This document shows positions 26,104-33,684 of a stretch of DNA of 37,222 bases, in pieces. Source of the DNA: Oscillospiraceae bacterium (GTDB lineage Bacteria > Bacillota > Clostridia > Oscillospirales > Ruminococcaceae); contig JAFLUH010000013.1 in the NCBI GenBank assembly GCA_022508895.1, positions 1-37,222 on the forward strand, written 5' to 3'. The stretch's first letter is position 1; the number at the start of each line of letters is the position of its first letter. The notes below the pieces were generated by a model. That model saw only the letters and a program-made list of their open reading frames with translations, searched no databases and had not been told where the DNA came from. Both the position numbers and the translations under genes were made by a program.

Positions 26104-26823
26104 ATGAGTAAGATAGAAAAGCTGAATGAAATGCTGAAACAGTCTGAAAATATCGTGTTTTTCGGAGGGGCGGGCGTGTCTACCGAGAGCGGTATTCCGG
26201 ATTTTCGCAGCGTGGACGGACTGTATAACCAGAAGTATGATTTTCCGCCGGAGACGATACTCAGTGACGGGTTCTTCTATGGGCATACCGAGGAGTTTTA
26301 TCGGTTTTATCGGGATAAAATGCTATGTCTGGACGCTGAGCCTAATGCGGCACATTTGAAGCTGGTCGAGCTGGAAAAGGCGGGCAAACTGTCGGCTGTG
26401 GTGACTCAGAATATCGACGGGCTGCACCAGAAGGCGGGGAGCGAAAAGGTTTATGAGCTGCATGGGTCGGTACATCGGAATTACTGCCTGAAATGCGGGA
26501 AAATGTTCGACGCAGAGTTTATTTTGCACAGCGAGGGGATTCCCCACTGCGGGTGCGGCGGGACGGTAAAGCCTGACGTAGTGCTGTATGGAGAGCAATT
26601 GGACGACGCTGTGGTCACGGGGGCGATACGGGCTATTGCAAGCTGCGATATGCTGGTGATAGGTGGAACGTCGCTGGCGGTGTATCCCGCGGCGGGGCTG
26701 ATAAACTACTACCGTGGAGACAGGCTGGTTATTATAAATATGTCGGCTACGGGAGCGGATTCATCGGCGGACCTTGTGATAGAAGGCAGGATAGGTGAAG
26801 TTTTGAACAATGTTCAATTGTAA
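26104..26823 (+). CDS. Sir2 family NAD-dependent protein deacylase
   Basis: FFGGAGVSTESGIPDFRS; TQNIDGLHQKAGSEKVYELHGS; Zn site CLKC...CGCG; GGTSLAVYPAAGLINYY. Confidence 0.95.
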   Translation: MSKIEKLNEMLKQSENIVFFGGAGVSTESGIPDFRSVDGLYNQKYDFPPETILSDGFFYGHTEEFYRFYRDKMLCLDAEPNAAHLKLVELEKAGKLSAVVTQNIDGLHQKAGSEKVYELHGSVHRNYCLKCGKMFDAEFILHSEGIPHCGCGGTVKPDVVLYGEQLDDAVVTGAIRAIASCDMLVIGGTSLAVYPAAGLINYYRGDRLVIINMSATGADSSADLVIEGRIGEVLNNVQL

Positions 26824-26827
26824 TTTT

Positions 26828-26859
26828 AAAGCGGGAGCAGGGTGTTCCCGCTTTTTATT
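26828..26859 (+). terminator. Rho-independent terminator after the sirtuin gene
   Basis: AAAGCGGGA-(gcagggtgt)-TCCCGCTTT followed by TTATTT. Confidence 0.75.
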
Positions 26860-26889
26860 TTGGGTGGAGTACTGCTTTTGGGAGGAGTT

Positions 26890-27744
26890 ATGATAGTCAG
26901 TGTAAGTCGGAGGACCGATGTGCCCGCTTTTTACTCGGAATGGTTCTTTAACAGAGTCAGGGAGGGATTTGCGGAAACTAAAAATCCCGTCAATCCTAAA
27001 CAGATAAGAGCAGTGAGCCTTAAACCCGAGGACGTGGACTGCTTTGTGTTCTGGAGCAAAAATCCTTCGCCGATGATGGAAAGGCTGGATTTGCTGAGAG
27101 AATACGGGTTTTATTTTCAGTTTACGTTGAACGGGTACGGCGAGGATATCGAAGTCGGAGTGCCTGCCTTGGAAAATCGGGTGGAGACTATGAAAAGGCT
27201 TTGTGATAAGGTGGGAAAGGAAAGGATAGTCTGGCGGTACGATCCTATTCTGATAACGGAAAGGTATTCGGCAGAGTTTCACAGGGATATGTTCGGAAAA
27301 CTTGCGGATAAGCTGGAGGGCTGCTTTGACGTGTCAGTTATCAGCTTTGTGGACAGATACGGGAAAAATGCAAAAAGGTTTGACGAGAAAGGGATACGGG
27401 AGCCAGACCCTGAGGAGGTCGTATGTATCGCAGAGGGCTTTGCCGCCGTGGGGAAAGAAGGAAACTTTGAGATAAATACCTGCGCTGAAAAAACGGAGCT
27501 GGGTGAGCATGGGATAGGTCATTCCTCCTGCATAGATTTGGGGAGGATACAGAGAATAATCGGGCATGAGGTGAAGGCTGCCGCTGACAAAAACCAGCGT
27601 GAGGGGTGCAGGTGTGCTGCCAGTGTGGATATCGGGGCGTATGATACCTGTCTGCATAAATGCGTGTACTGCTATGCCAATCGGAGCGATAAAAGTGCAC
27701 AGGGCGGCTTTGTAAGGCATGACCCCGCTTCCCCGCTGCTGTAA
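26890..27744 (+). CDS. DUF1848 family protein (C-terminal radical-SAM-like Cys cluster)
   Basis: MIVSVSRRTDVPAFYSEWFFNRV...; C-terminal DTCLHKCVYCYANRS (CxxxCxxC). Start set at MIVSVS. Confidence 0.88.
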   Translation: MIVSVSRRTDVPAFYSEWFFNRVREGFAETKNPVNPKQIRAVSLKPEDVDCFVFWSKNPSPMMERLDLLREYGFYFQFTLNGYGEDIEVGVPALENRVETMKRLCDKVGKERIVWRYDPILITERYSAEFHRDMFGKLADKLEGCFDVSVISFVDRYGKNAKRFDEKGIREPDPEEVVCIAEGFAAVGKEGNFEINTCAEKTELGEHGIGHSSCIDLGRIQRIIGHEVKAAADKNQREGCRCAASVDIGAYDTCLHKCVYCYANRSDKSAQGGFVRHDPASPLL

Positions 27745-27858
27745 ATATTTGATTTCTTCAGACGGTTGATCGCTTAACTTTTTGGTTTTTTTGCCGATAT
27801 ACATAATAAGGATTATTGTTTTGCATTGTTCTGCAACTTTGAAAACAGGAGAATTATT

Positions 27859-28368
27859 ATGGATATTGATAAATTGAACGGCGTTCAAAATACTGTGCTT
27901 ACTTACACGCCAAAAAAATATGTAAAATCTGACAGCCAGGAGCCTGTAAGCAAGGAAGATACCCTCACGCTGACCGAGGATGCGCAGAAGCTTCTTGCCC
28001 AAAGAAAGGAAAACAAGGAGAAACAGCAAAAAAGTACATGGCTCATCGAATTGAATATGCTGATAAAGAAGTTGGCTGATTCAAAGAAAAAGGAAAACAA
28101 GAACGTGAATATGTCAAAGTGCTATAAAATTGCAGCCCGTATAGGCAACGGCGACAAGGTGCCTATGAAGGATATGAAATTCCTTCGGGAAAATGCGCCT
28201 GAACTTTATAAAAACGCTTTGCTGTTCAAAAAGCACAATCCTGAGCCGAAAAAGTACAAAAGCTGCCTGGACAAGGAGGACGAGAAAGCCTCAACAAACC
28301 GTCAGAACGCCTTGTTTGATACACCGATAGGAGCTGGCGATGCAATACTTCTGAATTTAGACGAATAG
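27859..28368 (+). CDS. Hypothetical Lys-rich cytosolic protein (169 aa)
   Basis: MDIDKLNGVQNTVLTYTPKKYVKSDSQEPVSKEDTLTLTEDAQKLL...; preceded by AGGAGAATTATT; followed by a hairpin-T6 signal. Confidence 0.65.
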   Translation: MDIDKLNGVQNTVLTYTPKKYVKSDSQEPVSKEDTLTLTEDAQKLLAQRKENKEKQQKSTWLIELNMLIKKLADSKKKENKNVNMSKCYKIAARIGNGDKVPMKDMKFLRENAPELYKNALLFKKHNPEPKKYKSCLDKEDEKASTNRQNALFDTPIGAGDAILLNLDE

Positions 28369-28375
28369 ATGATAT

Positions 28376-28441
28376 AGGTGCAATTTGTAAAAGTCTTGCG
28401 CATAAATTTCCGTAAGATTTATACAAATGCACCTGTTTTTT
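28376..28441 (+). terminator. Long hairpin with T6 tail (terminator or hairpin element)
   Basis: AGGTGCAATTTGTA/TACAAATGCACCT outer stem (one bulge), AAGTCTTGCG/CGTAAGATTT inner stem (two G-U), loop CATAAATTTC, then G and T6. Confidence 0.7.
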
Positions 28442-28454
28442 GCTTACATTATTG

Positions 28455-28483
28455 TTGACATTTATCTTTCATTGTGATAGAAT
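28455..28483 (+). promoter_or_regulatory. Sigma70/A-type promoter of the pilus-like operon
   Basis: TTGACA-N17-TAGAAT about 65 nt upstream of the GTG start. Confidence 0.75.
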
Positions 28484-28548
28484 TTTATATAGTATTAAAT
28501 ATAGTATTATAAGCGTTTATTTTTTAGCTGCTTTTGGGAGGTGTTAGA

Positions 28549-29763
28549 GTGAATAGGAAAAAGCTTGTTGTTCTTCTTGTCTCCGTCTGCCTTGCTTTGT
28601 CCGGCTGTAATTTCAGCGGCGGAGATGATATTCCCGTTTATACGGGATCTGACAGCAGCGATTCCCAGACTGTCACTCAGGGAGACCCGGAGGAAACGAC
28701 CTCCGTTACACCGGAAGATACGGCAGTAACCGTTTCCGATACCGAAAGGACTGAGGAAACGACCTCAGATACGGAGAAAACGGACGAAAGCGGAGAAATG
28801 TCCGGAGACGGAGATGATACCACTACTCCTGCCAAGTCTGATACCACAACTGTTACTACTACCACTACTACCACAACAACCACTACCGCTCCTCCTGCTA
28901 CAACCACAACAACACAGCCCATAAATGCAGAACCTTCTCCTCCCACCGTTTATGCCAATACGGCAGACGGTAAGCTCACTTCCTCCACCGCTCTCGCCGT
29001 AATTGATTACAGCAATACCTCAGATGGATATGTGATGGCTAAATATACAGGCAAAATTTCCAAGGTGAAGGTATTGATACACTATCCCGACGGTACTCAA
29101 TACAGCTATGATCTGAATACAAAGGGCAACTACGAGGCGTTCCCTCTTACAGGCGGAAACGGCTCATATACCGTCGGCGTATACGAAAACGTAAGCGGCA
29201 ACTCCTATGCTGAGGCCGCAAGCTGCGTCATCAAGGTAAGCCTTTCAAGCTCCACCGCTCCTTACCTGAGACCCAGCCAGTATGTCAACTACTCCAAGGG
29301 CGACGCTGCGGTCACATTGGCGTCTAAGCTCTGCGCAGGCACAGCTACTACGCTCCAGAAGATAGAGCGCATTTATTCATGGGTGGTGGAAAACGTCACC
29401 TATGACAATGCACTTGCCGACGACGTAAGGAACAAAAAGGTAACAAACTATCTGGCAAGCCCTGCAAAGATAATCAATGAGAAAAAGGGTATCTGCTATG
29501 ATTATGCGGTGGGCATCGCAGCTATGCTGAGAAGCCAGAACATACCCACACAGGTGGTATTCGGAAACGTCAAGGGTGTGGGATATCACGCATGGATAAA
29601 CATTTATACCCCCGAAACAGGCTGGGTATACGGCGCTATCTACTTTGACGGAAGCGGCTGGCGCAGAATGGATCCCACCTTTGCCGCCTCGTCCAAGTCA
29701 AGCAACGCAATAATGACCTTTATAGATACCAACAGCAACTATACCGCCCAAAAACTGTACTGA
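28549..29763 (+). CDS. Transglutaminase-like domain lipoprotein (GTG start)
   Basis: Lipobox LALSGC after VNRKKLVVLLVSVCLA; Thr-rich linker; triad context GICYDYA / GYHAWINIY / RRMDPTF. Confidence 0.85.
   Translation: MNRKKLVVLLVSVCLALSGCNFSGGDDIPVYTGSDSSDSQTVTQGDPEETTSVTPEDTAVTVSDTERTEETTSDTEKTDESGEMSGDGDDTTTPAKSDTTTVTTTTTTTTTTTAPPATTTTTQPINAEPSPPTVYANTADGKLTSSTALAVIDYSNTSDGYVMAKYTGKISKVKVLIHYPDGTQYSYDLNTKGNYEAFPLTGGNGSYTVGVYENVSGNSYAEAASCVIKVSLSSSTAPYLRPSQYVNYSKGDAAVTLASKLCAGTATTLQKIERIYSWVVENVTYDNALADDVRNKKVTNYLASPAKIINEKKGICYDYAVGIAAMLRSQNIPTQVVFGNVKGVGYHAWINIYTPETGWVYGAIYFDGSGWRRMDPTFAASSKSSNAIMTFIDTNSNYTAQKLY
28839..28919 (+). repeat. Low-complexity Thr-codon tract (linker)
   Basis: ACN-rich run encoding DTTTVTTTTTTTTTTTAPPATTTTTQP. 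Confidence 0.85.
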
Positions 29764-29779
29764 TGTCGGAGGAAAAACA

Positions 29780-30796
29780 ATGCCTGTAAAAAAGCTTAAA
29801 GCCGCATATATCTCGGCACTCTGCGGTGAACTTTATGATACCGTAAGCTCCGGCATATCCATAAGCGATGGAATTTATATGCTGATGAGCGACGGCAAGG
29901 ACGATCCCATACTGAAAAAGCTGTTTGACGAAACTTCCAAGGGACGCACCTTTGCCGCTGCGGTAAAGCATACGGAGAGCTTCCCCGATTATATGGTGGA
30001 AATGATAAAGATAGGCGAGCAGACGGGTCGTCTGGATTCCGTTCTGAGAGAGCTTTCCGCATATTATGCAAGGCAGAATGAGATATCACAGAACATAAAG
30101 AATGCCATCACCTTCCCTATCATTCTTCTGGTCATACTTATAATCATCGTTGTGGTACTGCTGACTCAGGTGCTGCCGATATTCAACGACGTGTTCAGAC
30201 AGCTGGGCGTTTCCATGTCGGGCGCCGCCGTTACGCTTATGAACATAGGCAACGCCATACGCACATACGCTGTATGGATAATCTCCTGCATCGCAGTCAT
30301 CGCACTGGTGGGTTATGTAATGTATAAGCTCCCGGGCACACACGATATGATAGTCAACATATTCAGAGGGAGAAAGCTCAAGAGGAAAATGTCCTCCTCC
30401 GTATTCGCCTCCGCAATGGCCATGACCATTTCCAGCGGAATGGATATAGACGAGTCGCTGGAAATGTCTAAAAAGCTTTGCGACAAAGATGTGGAGAAAA
30501 AGATAGACGCCTGTCAGAATGTAATGAAAAGCGGAGTCAGCTTTGACAAGGCGGTGCAGAAGTCTGATATCCTCGATCCTATCAGCTCACGCAGACTTAC
30601 CATCAGCTTCCGCACGGGACGCACCGACGAGGCTATGAAAAAAATAGCTGACGATTATGCGGAACAGGTGAATACGGCTATTGATGAAAAAATAAGCCGT
30701 GTGGAGCCTGCTTTGGTAGTTATAATGTCTGTGCTGGTGGGATTTGTGCTGTTCTCAGTCATGCTGCCGATGCTGTCAGTCATAACTGCAGTCTGA
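29780..30796 (+). CDS. Type II secretion/type IV pilus inner-membrane platform protein (GspF/PilC family)
   Basis: LYDTVSSGISISDGIYML; MIKIGEQTGRLDSVLRELSAYYARQNEISQNIKNAITFPIILL; duplicated T2SSF domain with SFRTGRTDEAMKKIADDY. Confidence 0.9.
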   Translation: MPVKKLKAAYISALCGELYDTVSSGISISDGIYMLMSDGKDDPILKKLFDETSKGRTFAAAVKHTESFPDYMVEMIKIGEQTGRLDSVLRELSAYYARQNEISQNIKNAITFPIILLVILIIIVVVLLTQVLPIFNDVFRQLGVSMSGAAVTLMNIGNAIRTYAVWIISCIAVIALVGYVMYKLPGTHDMIVNIFRGRKLKRKMSSSVFASAMAMTISSGMDIDESLEMSKKLCDKDVEKKIDACQNVMKSGVSFDKAVQKSDILDPISSRRLTISFRTGRTDEAMKKIADDYAEQVNTAIDEKISRVEPALVVIMSVLVGFVLFSVMLPMLSVITAV

Positions 30797-30828
30797 GCCT
30801 TCTCAAGTGCGGAAAGGAAACTGACCGA

Positions 30829-31140
30829 ATGAAACTCTACCAAAAAAATCCCGTCCTGCTCAAAAACCTGCCTGCGATCCTTATTTTTCTGGCAGTGGTC
30901 ATAATTCTGGTGGTTGCCGTATCAGACGTCAGCAGAACTTCAAATGAAGAAAGCCTTGCCATTGCAGAAAACAGCATAAGGCGTGCGGTGATAACCTGCT
31001 ATGCTCAGGAGGGACGTTACCCCGAAAGCATAGAGTATCTGCAGGAAAACTACGGGCTTTATATAAGCGATGATTACGATGTACGCTACAGTATTTTTGC
31101 TTCCAATATAATGCCCGATATCATAGTTTTCAGAAAGTAG
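30829..31140 (+). CDS. Small single-TM pseudopilin-like protein (103 aa)
   Basis: Hydrophobic N-helix LPAILIFLAVVIILVVAVSDV; GspG-reminiscent AVITCYAQEGRYPESIEYLQENYGLYI; operonic position. Confidence 0.6.
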   Translation: MKLYQKNPVLLKNLPAILIFLAVVIILVVAVSDVSRTSNEESLAIAENSIRRAVITCYAQEGRYPESIEYLQENYGLYISDDYDVRYSIFASNIMPDIIVFRK

Positions 31141-31148
31141 GTGGGCGA

Positions 31149-31616
31149 TTGAAAAACAGAAGCCTGCATTCGATGGATACGGTATTCGTGCTGATACTGT
31201 TTGCGGTGTTTGTTATTGCGGCGCTTTTTATCAGTGCGTCAGGTGCGCTGGCGTACAAAAATGCCGTGGGTCAGATGGAAACGCGATTTGACCGACAAAC
31301 CTGCATAAGCTATATAACCGCCAAGGTCCGTGCAAACAATGAAAGCGGAAAAATAAGCATAGGCGAGCTGGATGGTATCAATGCACTTTGCATAACCGAT
31401 ATCGTCGGTGATGAAAAGTATGTGACTTATATTTATCAGTACGACGGAATGGTGAGAGAAATGTTCTGCAACGCTGTGATAAGCCTCGATCCCGGTACGG
31501 GCTCGGCTCTTACGGAGGCTAAGTCGCTGGAGTTTTCAAGAGACGGAAATCTGTTCACCGTAACGCTTACGGATAAGAATGATATTGTGACGACGGTATA
31601 TGTAAATGCCGTCTGA
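31149..31616 (+). CDS. DUF4860-like single-TM pseudopilin-like protein (TTG start)
   Basis: MDTVFVLILFAVFVIAALFISASGALAYKNAVGQMETRFDRQTCISYITAKVR; SD AGGTGGG. Family assignment from memory. Confidence 0.6.
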   Translation: MKNRSLHSMDTVFVLILFAVFVIAALFISASGALAYKNAVGQMETRFDRQTCISYITAKVRANNESGKISIGELDGINALCITDIVGDEKYVTYIYQYDGMVREMFCNAVISLDPGTGSALTEAKSLEFSRDGNLFTVTLTDKNDIVTTVYVNAV

Positions 31617-31630
31617 GGAAGGGAGAGCGC

Positions 31631-32008
31631 ATGAAATCCGGCGGTAAGTCCAGTCTGTTTCTCATGGAACTTATGATAGCGCTGCTGATATTTGCGGTGT
31701 GCGCCTGCGTATGTGCGTCCATAATCGCAAAAGCAGGCTCTGACATAAATAAAAGCCGTGATATGAGCAATGCTCTGATAATAGCGCAAAATCAGGCTGA
31801 GCTGATAAAGGGCGGTCGGGATACCACAGGCGGTACCGGATATTTCGACAGCGAGCTGCTCCCTGTATCACAACAGGAGGAAGCGGAATATACCGTTGTT
31901 TCCACCGTGACGTCCGACCAAGGCGGCGTTATCGAGTACACCGTGGAGGTTTTCAGAGCGGCTGACAATAAGCTGATATGGGAGATCAGCTCCGCTTTTT
32001 ACGCTTGA
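31631..32008 (+). CDS. Prepilin-like protein with atypical signal (SSLFLMELMIALLIF)
   Basis: Short basic leader, Glu in the +5 position of a prepilin-like hydrophobic helix, single TM. Confidence 0.65.
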   Translation: MKSGGKSSLFLMELMIALLIFAVCACVCASIIAKAGSDINKSRDMSNALIIAQNQAELIKGGRDTTGGTGYFDSELLPVSQQEEAEYTVVSTVTSDQGGVIEYTVEVFRAADNKLIWEISSAFYA

Positions 32009-32023
32009 TGGAAAGGAAAAGGA

Positions 32024-32482
32024 ATGGCTGAAAAACAAAATAAGTATTCGTCAGGTATCGGCGGTTCCCTTGTCCTGATAATCTTTATCGTGCTTACAAT
32101 AACGGTGTTCTCCGTGCTTACGCTGGTGTCCGCCGAAAATGAGCTCAGAACGGTGGAAAGAGCCATAAAAGCAAGCGAGGATTACTATGCGGCGGAAAAA
32201 CAGGCTGCACTGAAATGCGGAGAGCTTGAGAACGCAGTATCCGGACTGACCGGTCAGGAGGAGATAAGCGCTGCGCTTTTATCTGCCGGAGCTGCCGTGA
32301 GCGCTGACGATGAAGGCATTACAGCGAGCTTTACCGTAGAAATAGACAATGTAAGACGGCTGGTGACCGTTATGAGACCCGAAAGCGGCACACTGGTCAT
32401 CATATCGCAAAAGATCACGGTTCCGGACGATATAATAATAGACGATGGACATGATGTGTGGGACGGAACGTTCCCGTTCTGA
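32024..32482 (+). CDS. Small single-TM pilin-associated protein
   Basis: GIGGSLVLIIFIVLTITVFSVLTLVSAENELRTVERAI; operonic position between prepilin-like and PilT genes. Confidence 0.55.
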   Translation: MAEKQNKYSSGIGGSLVLIIFIVLTITVFSVLTLVSAENELRTVERAIKASEDYYAAEKQAALKCGELENAVSGLTGQEEISAALLSAGAAVSADDEGITASFTVEIDNVRRLVTVMRPESGTLVIISQKITVPDDIIIDDGHDVWDGTFPF

Positions 32483-32548
32483 TAAATTCACCGCCTTGTA
32501 GGTCAATCACGGGCAATGCCCTTCACTTAAGAGAAAAGAGGGAAAACA

Positions 32549-33604
32549 ATGGAATTATACAATATGTTAAAGGAAGCTGTAGACAAGCAGGCAAGCGATA
32601 TCTTCATAGTCTCGGGTCTGCCTATCTCCTATAAGCTGAACGGCGTTATCCAGCCCCAGAGCGAGGAGCTGATAGTTCCTGAAATATCCGAAAAGCTCCT
32701 TACGGAGGCTTATAAAATAGCGGAAAGAGACATGGACAGGGTCCGTACCACAGGCGACGATGATTTCTCCATATCCATAAAGGGTCTCTCTCGCTTCCGT
32801 ATAAGCGCTTATAAGCAGCGCGGTTCCCTTGCGGCAGTAATTCGTCTGGTAGCATTCGACGTGCCCCACCATGAGGAGCTGTCAATCCCCGAAAGCGTTA
32901 TGAGCATTGCAAATAAAACAAAGGGACTGGTGCTGGTAACGGGGCCTGCGGGCGGCGGTAAATCCACTACCCTCGCCTGCGTCATCGACAGGATAAACAG
33001 CACGAGAAACGCTCATATAATCACCCTTGAGGAGCCTATCGAGTATCTTCACAGAAATAAAAAGAGCATTATCAGCCAGCGTGAGATACAGGCGGATACG
33101 GAAGGGTATGTAACGGCGCTCAGAGCAAGCCTGAGACAGTCTCCCGACGTTATCCTCGTGGGTGAGATGCGTGACTTTGAGACCATCAAGACCGCTATGA
33201 CCGCGGCTGAAACAGGTCACATGGTCATTTCCACACTGCACTCTGTGGGAGCCGCCAATACCGTGGACCGTGTTATCGACGTGTTCCCTCCTAGCCAGCA
33301 GCAGCAAATCAGAGTTCAGCTTTCACAGCTGCTCCAGACCGTTATTTCACAGCAGCTGGTGCCTGACGTTGACGGTAAGCTGGTGCCTATATTCGAGATA
33401 ATGCACTGCAACAGCGCTATCCGCAATATGATACGCGAAAGCAAGGTGCACCAGATAGATAACGCCATCAACAGCTTCGGCGACGAGGGAATGATAAGCA
33501 TGGATAACTACCTGCTCGATCTGTACAAAAAAGGCATTATCAGCTCGGATACCGCTATGAAATATGCTATCAATTCCGACAGCATGGAAAGAAAAATATC
33601 ATAA
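32549..33604 (+). CDS. PilT-family type IV pilus ATPase
   Basis: KQASDIFIVSGLP; Walker A GPAGGGKST; ITLEEPIEYLH; DVILVGEMRDFETI; AETGHMVISTLHS; AIRNMIRE (PilT AIRNLIRE-like). Confidence 0.92.
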   Translation: MELYNMLKEAVDKQASDIFIVSGLPISYKLNGVIQPQSEELIVPEISEKLLTEAYKIAERDMDRVRTTGDDDFSISIKGLSRFRISAYKQRGSLAAVIRLVAFDVPHHEELSIPESVMSIANKTKGLVLVTGPAGGGKSTTLACVIDRINSTRNAHIITLEEPIEYLHRNKKSIISQREIQADTEGYVTALRASLRQSPDVILVGEMRDFETIKTAMTAAETGHMVISTLHSVGAANTVDRVIDVFPPSQQQQIRVQLSQLLQTVISQQLVPDVDGKLVPIFEIMHCNSAIRNMIRESKVHQIDNAINSFGDEGMISMDNYLLDLYKKGIISSDTAMKYAINSDSMERKIS

Positions 33605-33620
33605 TAAGTCAAATTACCTA

Positions 33621-33648
33621 TTGATTTTTTTCTGTTTAACTGTATAAT
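33621..33648 (+). promoter_or_regulatory. Promoter candidate for the zinc-ribbon gene
   Basis: TTGATT-N16-TATAAT, 37 nt before the ATG. Confidence 0.65.
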
Positions 33649-33684
33649 ATATATATGCACATAAATACTAAGGAGGATACACAA

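Noticed and set aside
27334-28029. 231-aa minus-strand ORF
   Set aside because: Antisense to DUF1848 and the 27859 gene; no motif or SD support.
28839-28919. Possible microsatellite or CRISPR-like repeat
   Set aside because: Explained as a degenerate ACN-codon Thr-rich linker in a secreted lipoprotein; no spacer structure.
28677-28946. 89-aa minus ORF with poly-Val run
   Set aside because: Antisense translation of the Thr-codon linker tract.
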